Positions 34,182-41,632 of a DNA stretch of 48,504 nt are shown piece after piece (positions within the stretch are counted from its first letter, which is position 1; each line of letters opens with the position of its first letter). Position numbers and translations under genes: made by a program. Below the pieces are notes generated by a model. The model ran no database searches and was not told the origin of the DNA. It saw nothing but the letters and a program-made list of their open reading frames with translations. The stretch is from Gammaproteobacteria bacterium. Lineage in GTDB: Bacteria > Pseudomonadota > Gammaproteobacteria > Pseudomonadales > Azotimanducaceae. The stretch spans positions 1 through 48,504 of the forward strand of contig JAPPND010000011.1 of assembly GCA_028818795.1 (NCBI GenBank), read 5' to 3'.

Positions 34182-35936
34182 ATGGTTCAATCATCTCGCC
34201 GAGTGTCGCCCGCCCTCCTTGTCGCAATCGCGGCAATTCCGCTAACCGGTTACACGAACGAAGAGTCTGCTTTCGTCCCGGTCACCGATGCCATGCTTGC
34301 CGACCCGCCGGCCGAGCACTGGCTGACTTGGCGGCGCACGACCGACGCGTGGGGCTACAGCCCGCTCGATCAGATCACCACCGAAAACGTCGCCAAGCTT
34401 GAACAGGTGTGGACGCGGCCGCTGCGACGGGGCAGTCAGACCGCGACACCCCTGGTCTACGACGGCGTGATTTACATGCCGAATCCCAACGACGTGATCC
34501 AGGCGCTGGACGCTGTTAGCGGCGATCTGATCTGGGAACACGAGCGCGAGACACCCGAGGCGGCCCGCAGGATGGGCGGGCTGCTCGGCAGCAACAACCG
34601 GAACATCGCGATATACGGCAACCTGATCATCGACACCAGCGTCGATCTCCACCTGTTCGCCCTGGATGCCGAGACCGGCGAGATGGTCTGGGAGGCCCCG
34701 GTCCTCGACTTCACGAAGGACCGCGCCATCCAGGGCGCCGGGCCGATCATCGCCAACGGCAAGGCAGTTTCCGGGCGAAGCTGTCTGCCGTACGCCGGAC
34801 CCCACGCCTGCGTTATCGTCGCCCTCGACGCCCTGACCGGCAGGGAAGTCTGGCGGCGGCGGTTGATCCCTGCACCCGGAGAGCACGGCGACGAGTCCTG
34901 GGGCGATATGCCGTTCGAAGCGCGCAGCCACGTCGGCTCCTGGATGGTGCCGAGCTACGACCACGAACTCGACCTGGTGTTCGTGGGTACGTCCGTGACG
35001 GCACCCACCCCCAAGTTCCTACTGCAGGGGTCGGACAAGGAATATCTCTACCACAACTCCACCCTGGCGCTGGATGGCGACACGGGGGAAATCCGCTGGT
35101 ACTACCAGCACCTGGTCGATCACTGGGACCTAGACCACCCCTTCGAGCGGATGCTGCTCGACACGGCGGTCGCGCCGGATTCCGAGGACGTGCCGTGGAT
35201 CAATCCCGGCATCAAGCCGGGGGAGACCCGCAAAGTCATGACCGGCATTCCCGGGAAGACGGCCTTGATCTACACCCTAGACCGGGAGACGGGCGAGTTC
35301 CTCTGGGCGAGACCCACCGTCGAGCAGAACGTCGTCGCCAACATCGACGGCACCGGCAAGGTGACCGGCGAAGCCGATTCCATTCCGACCGAAATGGGGC
35401 AGACGCTCAACATCTGCCCGTCCATGCATGGCGGCAAGGATTGGGAGGCGGGTGCGTACAGTCCGCTGACCAACACGATGTACTTTCCGCTGCGCAACGC
35501 CTGCATGCCGACCTTGATCACCACCGACCGCGATGCGTCCCATTCCTACTACGCGCTCAACGTCGGGTTCGAACTCTCGCCGGGCAAGACGGACCTCGGC
35601 ACCATCTATGCGGTCTCGGCGGAAACCGGGGCCACGACCTGGCTCTACGAGCAGCGGGCGTCGACGACGTCGGTGGTCGCGACCGGCGGCGGGTTGCTGT
35701 TCTTCGGCGACACCGGCGGCGGATTCATGGCTCTCGACCAGGAAAACGGCGCGGTGTTATGGCGCGTGGAACTCGGCTCTCCCGTGACCGGGTTCCCGAT
35801 TACCTACGCGGTGGACGGACGCCAGTACGTGGCGGTGAGCACCGGGTTCTCGGCAACCACCGGGAGCTTCCTCCGGATGACGCCGGAGATTAGGCCGAGC
35901 TTCGGGAACAACCTGTACGTGTTCGCGTTGCCGTGA
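34182..35936 (+). CDS. PQQ-dependent dehydrogenase (beta-propeller)
   Basis: 584 residues. A signal peptide (about 10-26) is followed by an eight-bladed propeller. Blade-closing tryptophan motifs appear in turn: GDLIWE, GEMVWE, GREVWR, GEIRWY, GEFLWA, GATTWL, GAVLWR. A ligand region SGRSCLPYAG and the catalytic-Asp neighbourhood HWDLDHPFE are visible. The adjacent vicinal Cys-Cys of classical methanol dehydrogenases is absent. It is a periplasmic alcohol/aldose-type oxidation enzyme needing a cytochrome c acceptor; a cytochrome c gene lies 360 bp downstream on the opposite strand. ATG 34182 is chosen over 34098 because it gives the signal peptide. Confidence 0.88.
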   Translation: MVQSSRRVSPALLVAIAAIPLTGYTNEESAFVPVTDAMLADPPAEHWLTWRRTTDAWGYSPLDQITTENVAKLEQVWTRPLRRGSQTATPLVYDGVIYMPNPNDVIQALDAVSGDLIWEHERETPEAARRMGGLLGSNNRNIAIYGNLIIDTSVDLHLFALDAETGEMVWEAPVLDFTKDRAIQGAGPIIANGKAVSGRSCLPYAGPHACVIVALDALTGREVWRRRLIPAPGEHGDESWGDMPFEARSHVGSWMVPSYDHELDLVFVGTSVTAPTPKFLLQGSDKEYLYHNSTLALDGDTGEIRWYYQHLVDHWDLDHPFERMLLDTAVAPDSEDVPWINPGIKPGETRKVMTGIPGKTALIYTLDRETGEFLWARPTVEQNVVANIDGTGKVTGEADSIPTEMGQTLNICPSMHGGKDWEAGAYSPLTNTMYFPLRNACMPTLITTDRDASHSYYALNVGFELSPGKTDLGTIYAVSAETGATTWLYEQRASTTSVVATGGGLLFFGDTGGGFMALDQENGAVLWRVELGSPVTGFPITYAVDGRQYVAVSTGFSATTGSFLRMTPEIRPSFGNNLYVFALP

Positions 35937-36008
35937 GACATGCGCCCGCCCCGAACCCGTTGGCTCCGGCAATTCAGCCCAGCAAACATCGCGCTGCGAG
36001 ATCACCAT
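35937..36008 (-). pseudogene. MazF/PemK toxin stub
   Basis: From ATG 36008 the frame reads MVISQRDVCWAELPEPTGSG, the standard MazF opening (GDVWWADLPEPTGSGPG), then runs into sequence antisense to the end of the PQQ dehydrogenase gene with no MazF similarity. About 20 residues of a toxin of about 110 remain. The start overlaps the antitoxin TGA, the usual arrangement. Confidence 0.7.
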
Positions 36009-36238
36009 TCGGTGTCGGCGAGCACCCGCCTGCCCGCGGCGGCGAAGAAGGCGTCATCGTACCCTCCAACATCGCCGCAGACCCGGTTGATTGCGTCGGT
36101 AACCTCGTCCTCGGCATGGCGCGCAAGATACTCGTCGAGCGCGGCGGCGTAGACTTCGCTTCGCGACCGCCGTCCCTGCGAGGCCAGTCGTTCGGCACGT
36201 TCGAAAATGTGGTCGGGAATTGATACGGTCGTTTTCAT
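36002..36238 (-). CDS. RHH antitoxin of a MazEF-type pair (toxin lost)
   Basis: 78 residues: MKTTVSIPDHIFERAERLASQGRRSRSEVYAAALDEYLARH is a CopG/RHH domain found with MazF/PemK toxins. The tail ends ADTEW, and a terminal Trp is common in these antitoxins. The gene is complete, but its toxin is reduced to a stub. ATG 36238; upstream ATG 36250 is possible. Confidence 0.82.
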   Translation of the reverse strand: MKTTVSIPDHIFERAERLASQGRRSRSEVYAAALDEYLARHAEDEVTDAINRVCGDVGGYDDAFFAAAGRRVLADTEW

Positions 36239-36295
36239 ACGGCGGCACAACTCGTTCTCGATTCATCCATGCAAATGTGACTCAACGTGTCACAT

Positions 36296-36778
36296 TTACA
36301 TAGTTGCGGACGACTCGATCACGATCTCACTGAGAACCTCCGGATCCGTTGACAATTCGTCCTTTCCAGCCGCGTACCCCATCTCCGAGAGCAGGTAGGC
36401 GACGAGGTCGGCGTAGGTCTCTTCGCTCAAGCTTCCCGGTTCGCTCTGGGGCATCGTGTTGCGCATGCCAACGAAGTAGTCGTAGAGCTTCTTGTCCTTC
36501 CAGCGGAAGGTGAAGGCGATGCCGACGAGGGAGGGCGTCATCTGCTGATCGCCGCGGAGATCCTCCTTGTGGCATTCGACGCACTGCTCGAGATAGACGG
36601 TCTTTCCGCGTGCCGCCTGGGCTTCGGTGTAGACCCCGTCGCGCACCGAACGCGTCGGCGGGGTCTCATGCTCTTCTTCGGAACCGAAACCCGCAGCGGC
36701 CAGCCAAACAGCCGCCGCGAGGATGACCGAGACGAACGGGACGGGACAAGCCCGTCCCCTACGCCGTGTTCCCTGCAC
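36296..36778 (-). CDS. Class I cytochrome c with repeat-derived N-terminus
   Basis: 160 residues. Heme motif CVECH (Cys66, Cys69, His70) and the likely axial Met109 in RNTMPQSEPGSL. The C-terminal LVAYLLSEMG helix is typical of small periplasmic c-type cytochromes that accept electrons from PQQ dehydrogenases. The start is a GTG at 36778 lying inside the dispersed repeat. The repeat encodes the basic n-region (QGTRRRGRACPVP) in front of the hydrophobic core (about 15-30). No other start codon precedes the core. Confidence 0.85.
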   Translation of the reverse strand: MQGTRRRGRACPVPFVSVILAAAVWLAAAGFGSEEEHETPPTRSVRDGVYTEAQAARGKTVYLEQCVECHKEDLRGDQQMTPSLVGIAFTFRWKDKKLYDYFVGMRNTMPQSEPGSLSEETYADLVAYLLSEMGYAAGKDELSTDPEVLSEIVIESSATM

Positions 36779-36780
36779 GT
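36738..36780 (-). repeat. Dispersed repeat, copy 6 with flank (inside a CDS)
   Basis: An inverted copy of the core at 36738-36762 plus the conserved flank (ACGTGCAGGGAACAC on the minus strand, 36780-36766). It provides the start codon and first 15 codons of the cytochrome c gene. Confidence 0.85.
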
Positions 36781-36802
36781 CAATAGCTCGGCACTTCCAT
36801 TG

Positions 36803-37030
36803 CTACAGCCGGCGGTAGTCGTAGCTGCCCTTGATCATCGTGTTCACGAATCCGCCCTTGGACTCGGCGCGCATGAGTTCGTCGAAGACCGACGACGGGA
36901 CGTCGTAGTAGACATAGGCCTTACCGGAACCGACGAATCGCAGGTAGAGCCTTCGGGTCTCGTGGTCGTAACTCACGGTCTCAATGCTGGACGACGCGAC
37001 GCGCCGAATTGCGGGAAACGACTCGACCAA
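36803..37030 (-). CDS. KTSC domain protein
   Basis: 75 residues. SSSIETVSYDHETRRLYLRFVGSGKAYVYYDVPSSVFDELMRAESKGGFVNTMIKGSYDYRRL is read as a full KTSC domain in three blocks: the SS-I-VSYD strand, the Y-YYDVP strand, and the S-G-FVN helix with final Tyr. These small proteins are found alone or with lysyl-tRNA-synthetase or DNA-binding contexts, and their function is unknown. It sits 3 bp after the nitroreductase gene stop, same strand. Confidence 0.85.
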   Translation of the reverse strand: MVESFPAIRRVASSSIETVSYDHETRRLYLRFVGSGKAYVYYDVPSSVFDELMRAESKGGFVNTMIKGSYDYRRL

Positions 37031-37033
37031 CGT

Positions 37034-37699
37034 TCAGTCGCCGAAGGGAGAGCCGTCGAAGGCGTCGACCGTGGCGAAGGCTGCCACCGGATTGCGCCGC
37101 AGCCGCGTGAGTTGCTTGACCGGCTTGCCGATGGGCAGCATGGCGGCCAGCGCGTGGTTCGCCGGGATATCGAACAGCGCCTTGGCCTTTGCTTCCTCGG
37201 CAGCCAGGAACGTGGTCAGGGTGCCGCCGAGCCCTTCGTTGCGAGCCGCCAGCAGGATGTTCCACACGAAGGGATAGATGGAGGCCCCGGAGATGACGCC
37301 GATGCGAGGCAGGTGCTGATCCATGGACGCGACGACGGCGAGGTCGACGGTCACCAGCAACAGCACCGGCGCGTGGATCAGCCGGTCGATGAAACCCGGG
37401 GGAATCGCGACGGCGTCGATGTCGGCTTGGCTGACCGCGGCGGGAGCAATCGTGTTCCAGGGATTGGCACCCGCGTGGACCTCGGCCAGGTAGCGCCGGT
37501 AGGTGGGTTCGATCAGCGGGCCGAGGGCAGCGCGTTTGGCGAGATCGCGGACGACGATGACGCGCCAGCCCTGCCGGTTGCCGCCGCTCGGCGCGAAGCG
37601 GGCGTTGTCGAGGATCCGCTCGAGCACGTCGTCCGGCACCGGATCCGCCGTGAAATCCCGCGCAGCGAACGCGGTGCGCATGACATCGTAGAGTTCCAC
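37034..37699 (-). CDS. Nitroreductase family protein
   Basis: 221-residue FMN oxidoreductase: AFAARDFTADPVPDDVLERILDNARFAPSGGNRQGWRVIVVRD is the nitroreductase N-terminal FMN site, and GVISGASIYPFVWNILLAARNEGLGGTLTTF the dimer/FMN helix. GTG 37699 is chosen because AGGAG and GAGG precede it and the family begins here; the open frame continues to 37795 through the neighbouring gene. It follows the glutamate-synthase-like gene stop by 11 bp. Confidence 0.87.
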   Translation of the reverse strand: MELYDVMRTAFAARDFTADPVPDDVLERILDNARFAPSGGNRQGWRVIVVRDLAKRAALGPLIEPTYRRYLAEVHAGANPWNTIAPAAVSQADIDAVAIPPGFIDRLIHAPVLLLVTVDLAVVASMDQHLPRIGVISGASIYPFVWNILLAARNEGLGGTLTTFLAAEEAKAKALFDIPANHALAAMLPIGKPVKQLTRLRRNPVAAFATVDAFDGSPFGD

Positions 37700-37710
37700 T
37701 GCCTCGACTC

Positions 37711-39198
37711 CTAGTGTGGCGGCGCCACGGCTTCCTGCTCCGGATATAGCTCGTCCAACGGCACGGATTTTCCGTCGTCCTGCACGATGCGGCAATGGAA
37801 TCGCTTCAACTGTCGCGGTTCCGGCACGCCGCAGGAGTGGGCGATGACGCCGACCTCCTTGCGGATCGAAAGCGCATAACGTCTGACTCGCTCTGCCTTG
37901 TCAACCGGATCGAGACCGCGCTGGAGCCTGGGATCGTGGGTCGTGACCCCAGTGGGGCAGGTGTTCTTGTTGCACTGCAGGGCCTGGATGCAGCCCAGCG
38001 CAAACATGAAGCCACGGGCCGAGGCCACGAAGTCAGCGCCCGCGCAGAGCGCCCAGGCCACCGGCCCAGGCAGAACCATCTTGCCGCTCGCGATCACCTT
38101 GATGCGGTCGCGCAGGCCGTGCCTCGTGAGTAGGTCCACGACCAGCGGCAGGCTTTCCTTGATCGGCAGGCCCATATAGTCGATGAGGCTCATGGGCGCG
38201 GCGCCGGAACCGCCGTCTGCACTGTCGACGGTGATGAAGTCGGGCGCGGACTGGATGCCGCGCCGGTGGATCTCGCCGCAGAGGTCATCGATCCAGTCAT
38301 GGCTACCGATCACCGTCTTGAACCCGGTCGGTTTGCCGGTGACGCGCCGTACCCGCTCGATCATGTCGAGGAGGTCCGCTTCGGAGTTGATCTCCGGGTG
38401 GCGGTTGGGGCTGATGGAGTCCTTGCCCGGATCGATGAGCCGGATCGCCGCGACCTCCTCGGTCACCTTCCCGCCCGGCAGGATGCCGCCCTTGCCGGGC
38501 TTCGCGCCCTGGGAGAGCTTGATCTCGAACATCCGCACCTGCTCGTTCGCGGCGACGTCCTTCAAGCGCGCATCCGAGAGCTCCCCGTCGGGGTCGCGAA
38601 CACCGTACTTCGCCGTGCCGAACTGGAACACGATGTCGGCACCGCCTTCGAGGTGCGTGGGCGACAGGCCGCCTTCGCCGGTGTTCAGCCAGACGCCTGC
38701 CATGCGCGCGCCGTTCGACAAGGCGGCCACAGCCGGTCGGGAGACCGCCCCGTAGCTCATGGCGGAGATGTGGAACACGGACGAGGTCGTGTAGGGCTTC
38801 TCGCAATACGGCCCGATGGTCACGTCGGTCGTATCCACCGCATCCTGCTCCAAGGTCGGATAGGGGCAGTTGACGAAGATCACCGAACCGACGGGGCGCA
38901 TGTCCCGGGTGGAGCCGAATGCCACCATGGTGTCCTCGCCCTTCGCGGCCCGGTAGACCCAGGAACGCTCGGCCCGGTTGAACGGCATCTCCTCCCGGTC
39001 CATGGCGAAGAAGTACTGTCGGAAGAACTCGCCGAGGCGCTCGAAGAGATAGCGGAAACGCCCGATGACCGGAAAGTTGCGCCGCACCGCCTGGGTGGTC
39101 TGGGTGCGGTCGATGACGTAGAGGACGGCCACGACGAGGACGCCGACGCCGACGGCGAGCACGAACAGTTGGGCCAGGAAATCGAGCAGGTTGAACAC
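37711..39198 (-). CDS. FMN-binding glutamate synthase family protein
   Basis: 495 residues. One N-terminal membrane segment (about 7-29) anchors a GltB-type FMN barrel. Family marks are ISAMSYGAVSRPAVAALSNGA, EGGLSPTH, IKLSQGAKPGKGGILPG, DSADGGSGAAP, and a cysteine cluster ALGCIQALQCNKNTCPTGV for a 3Fe-4S centre. There is no amidotransferase domain, so it is not a classical GOGAT. Relatives act as stand-alone synthases or unknown oxidoreductases. Probably an operon with the nitroreductase and KTSC genes. Confidence 0.88.
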   Translation of the reverse strand: MFNLLDFLAQLFVLAVGVGVLVVAVLYVIDRTQTTQAVRRNFPVIGRFRYLFERLGEFFRQYFFAMDREEMPFNRAERSWVYRAAKGEDTMVAFGSTRDMRPVGSVIFVNCPYPTLEQDAVDTTDVTIGPYCEKPYTTSSVFHISAMSYGAVSRPAVAALSNGARMAGVWLNTGEGGLSPTHLEGGADIVFQFGTAKYGVRDPDGELSDARLKDVAANEQVRMFEIKLSQGAKPGKGGILPGGKVTEEVAAIRLIDPGKDSISPNRHPEINSEADLLDMIERVRRVTGKPTGFKTVIGSHDWIDDLCGEIHRRGIQSAPDFITVDSADGGSGAAPMSLIDYMGLPIKESLPLVVDLLTRHGLRDRIKVIASGKMVLPGPVAWALCAGADFVASARGFMFALGCIQALQCNKNTCPTGVTTHDPRLQRGLDPVDKAERVRRYALSIRKEVGVIAHSCGVPEPRQLKRFHCRIVQDDGKSVPLDELYPEQEAVAPPH

Positions 39199-39273
39199 GA
39201 TGCGTTCCTCCTAGAATCGAATATACGCCAAAGGGAACGGACCGACCGGCGTACGTGCAAGGAACAACAAACC

Positions 39274-39406
39274 GTAGGGGACGGGCCCGGGAGTCTGCGA
39301 CGCCGCGACGGCAAAAGGCCGTCGCAAGGCGCGGAGTCCCGGGGCGGTGGGGGCTGGGGCCAAACGGCGAGCCCGGCGAGTCGTTTGGCGGCGTTGTCCC
39401 GTCCCG
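39274..39406 (+). repeat. Dispersed repeat, copy 7, split by a structured insert
   Basis: GTAGGGGACGGG (39274-39285) and the continuation TTGTCCCGTCCC (about 39395-39406) are the two halves of the core, with the conserved flank upstream (GTGCAAGGAACAACAAACC). About 105 bp separate them (see next entry). A GGCGCGCCCTACGGGCGCGA palindrome follows. Confidence 0.75.
39286..39389 (+). ncRNA. Possible structured RNA or nested-hairpin element
   Basis: Three stems in 104 bp. The outer stem CCCGGGAGTCTGCG (39286-39299) pairs with CGCGGAGTCCCGGG (39330-39343) at 12 of 14 positions. It encloses a perfect stem GCGACGGC/GCCGTCGC (39305-39312, 39318-39325) with an A-rich loop. A second hairpin, GCCAAACG/CGTTTGGC (39359-39366, 39382-39389), follows. 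It lies between two genes in a region with no ORF. Whether it is transcribed is unknown; it may be only a DNA element. Confidence 0.35.
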
Positions 39407-39473
39407 GCGCGCCCTACGGGCGCGATCGAGAATGCTACCGCATTCTCGTAACACAAACCCGACGTTGCGGGCT

Positions 39474-39929
39474 CTACGGGTGCAGGTCGAACGTGACGAC
39501 TACGTCCCGGGCCACCGCCGACTCGAACTGCGCCGGCGTTATCTCCTGTCCCCGCTTGACCACGATCCCGTGGTACGGCGCGTCAGCCGGGAACCGCTCG
39601 AGGGTCTCCCGGAGTACCGACGTCTTGTGTTCGGTGTCATCCGGTCGGGCATGGGCACGGGCCGCGATGCGACGGCCCGCCAACTGTAGCTCGACGTCGC
39701 GCGGTTCCAAGAAATTCGGCCACCACCCGGTCTCGCGGCCGGTCAGGCATACCACGCGCGACTCGCCCTCGCGCAGGTAACGCACGGGTGTCGAGCGGCG
39801 CCGGCCCGTCTTCCGTCCCGTGAAGTAGATCACCATCACGCTGCCGCTCATCACACCGTGCAAGGGCGAGGTGAGGAGCAACCGCATGACGCGGTTGATG
39901 ACCGGAAAGAACGGCTCGGGTATGCGCAC
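39474..39929 (-). CDS. DUF385/nitroreductase-family deazaflavin-type protein
   Basis: 151 residues. VIYFTGRKTGRRRSTPVRYL and CLTGRETGWWPNFLEPRDVELQLAGRR match the split-barrel family of Ddn-like F420(H2)-dependent reductases; many proteobacterial members may use other flavins. The start GTG 39929 shares one base with the pntB stop (TAGTG), so it is coupled to pntB translation. No F420 genes are visible here. Confidence 0.8.
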   Translation of the reverse strand: MRIPEPFFPVINRVMRLLLTSPLHGVMSGSVMVIYFTGRKTGRRRSTPVRYLREGESRVVCLTGRETGWWPNFLEPRDVELQLAGRRIAARAHARPDDTEHKTSVLRETLERFPADAPYHGIVVKRGQEITPAQFESAVARDVVVTFDLHP

Positions 39930-41302
39930 TACTTGAACTCCGCGATCAGCGCCGAGATCGACGCCTTGGCATCGCCAAACAGCATGCGGGTATTGGTGCC
40001 GAAGAACAGCGGGTTGTCGACACCCGCAAAGCCCGAGGCCATGGAACGCTTGAGGACGAATACGGTGCGCGCGTGGTCGACGTTGACGATCGGCATGCCG
40101 TAGATCGGGCTCGCTTCGTCATCCCTGGCCGCCGGATTGACGACGTCATTGGCACCGATAACGACGGCGACGTCGACGTTCGGCATGCGTGGGTTGATGT
40201 CGTCCGCTTCGAGGAGTTGATCGTACGGGACGTTCGCCTCCGCAAGCAGCACGTTCATGTGCCCCGGCATGCGTCCGGCGACCGGGTGGATGGCGTAACT
40301 CACCTCGCAGCCGTTCGCCTCGAGGATCCCGCCGAGTTCGCGGACCACGTGCTGGGCCTGGGCAACCGCCATTCCGTAGCCCGGAACGAAGGTGACCGAC
40401 GATGCGGCTTCGAGGATCAGGTAGGCGTCTTCCGCGACAATCGACTTGACCTCGCCCTCCACCTTCGTGGCCGTCTTGACCGCCCCGAAGCCGCTGAACA
40501 ACACGTTCGCGAGCGACCGGTTCATCGCCTTGCACATGATGTTGGTGAGAATGATGCCGGCGGCGCCGACAAGGGATCCCGAGACGATCAGGATGTTGTT
40601 GTTGATGGCGAAACCCGCCGCGCAGGCGGCAAGCCCGGAGTAGCTGTTCAGGAGCGAAATCACCACCGGCATGTCCGCGCCGCCGATCGGAATGACCGCC
40701 ATGACGCCGAGCAGCAACGCGAGCCCCAGAATGGCGTAGAAGAGATGGGTGTCCGGCGCCGGATCGAGGGCGAAGAAGACGCCGCAGACCACCAGACCGC
40801 CCAGCAACGCGCCGTTGATGACGCGCTGGGCGGCGAAGACGATGGCCTTGCTCGGCATCACCTCCGCGAGCTTGGCCCAGGCGATGATGCTTCCCGAGAA
40901 GGTCACGCCGCCGATCATTACCGAGAGGAACACCGTGACGGCGGTGAACGGGGTCACCGCACCGACGCTTGGGTCAGCCCCGAAGAGCGCGGCCCAGCCC
41001 ACGAGCAGGCTCGCGATGCCGCCGGAACCGTTGAACAGCGCGACCATTTCCGGCATCGAGGTCATGGCGACGAGGCGGGAAGCCATCGCGCCGACCAGCG
41101 CGCCCGCGGCAGCGGCGATGGCGATCCAGTGGAACTCGACGATGCCCTTCGAAAGCAGCGTGACGACGATGGCGATCAACATGGCGCCGGACGACAGGGC
41201 ATTGCCCGACCGGGCCGTGGCAGGCGAGCTCAACATCCGCAGGCCGAAGATGAACATCACGGCCGCGACGATGTAGGCAAGGTTGACGAGGAGCGCACTC
41301 AT
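39929..41302 (-). CDS. pntB: NAD(P) transhydrogenase subunit beta
   Basis: 457 residues. The N-terminal half has about nine membrane segments (proton channel). The C-terminal NADP-binding domain III shows VPGYGMAVAQAQHVVRELG, HPVAGRMPGHMNVLLAEANVPYD and GANDVVNPAARDDEASPIYGMPI. It couples proton entry to NADPH formation. Third gene of the pntA1-pntA2-pntB operon, 6 bp after pntA2. Confidence 0.95.
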   Translation of the reverse strand: MSALLVNLAYIVAAVMFIFGLRMLSSPATARSGNALSSGAMLIAIVVTLLSKGIVEFHWIAIAAAAGALVGAMASRLVAMTSMPEMVALFNGSGGIASLLVGWAALFGADPSVGAVTPFTAVTVFLSVMIGGVTFSGSIIAWAKLAEVMPSKAIVFAAQRVINGALLGGLVVCGVFFALDPAPDTHLFYAILGLALLLGVMAVIPIGGADMPVVISLLNSYSGLAACAAGFAINNNILIVSGSLVGAAGIILTNIMCKAMNRSLANVLFSGFGAVKTATKVEGEVKSIVAEDAYLILEAASSVTFVPGYGMAVAQAQHVVRELGGILEANGCEVSYAIHPVAGRMPGHMNVLLAEANVPYDQLLEADDINPRMPNVDVAVVIGANDVVNPAARDDEASPIYGMPIVNVDHARTVFVLKRSMASGFAGVDNPLFFGTNTRMLFGDAKASISALIAEFK

Positions 41303-41308
41303 CGCGCG

Positions 41309-41608
41309 TTACGGCGCATCATCGGTCTTTTTCTTGAACATCCCGAGCATCCGGTCTGTGACCAGATAGCCGCCGACGACGTTGACGGTTGCGAAGAACA
41401 CGGCCGTCGCGCCGAGCAGGGTCGCGAGCCAACTCGGACCCCCGGCGCCGGCCGCCAGCAATGCGCCGACGATGGTGATGCCGGAAATGGCGTTGGCGCC
41501 CGACATCAGCGGCGTGTGCAGGGTCGCCGGCACCTTCGAGATCAACTCGAAACCGAGAAAGATCGCGAGGATCAATATGAACGCGAGATAGACAGGGATC
41601 AGTTCCAC
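41309..41608 (-). CDS. pntA: NAD(P) transhydrogenase subunit alpha, membrane part
   Basis: 99 residues with three or four membrane segments (VELIPVYLAFILILAIFLG, ISGITIVGALLAAG, TVNVVGGYLVTDRML). It equals the C-terminal membrane part of one-piece PntA. The frame is open to TTG 41620, but GTG 41608 has GGAG 8 bases upstream and aligns with the family start (MELI-). Split alpha subunits are common in alphaproteobacteria and several other phyla. Confidence 0.9.
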   Translation of the reverse strand: MELIPVYLAFILILAIFLGFELISKVPATLHTPLMSGANAISGITIVGALLAAGAGGPSWLATLLGATAVFFATVNVVGGYLVTDRMLGMFKKKTDDAP

Positions 41609-41632
41609 TCGGTGCTCCAATTCGCGGGAGAG

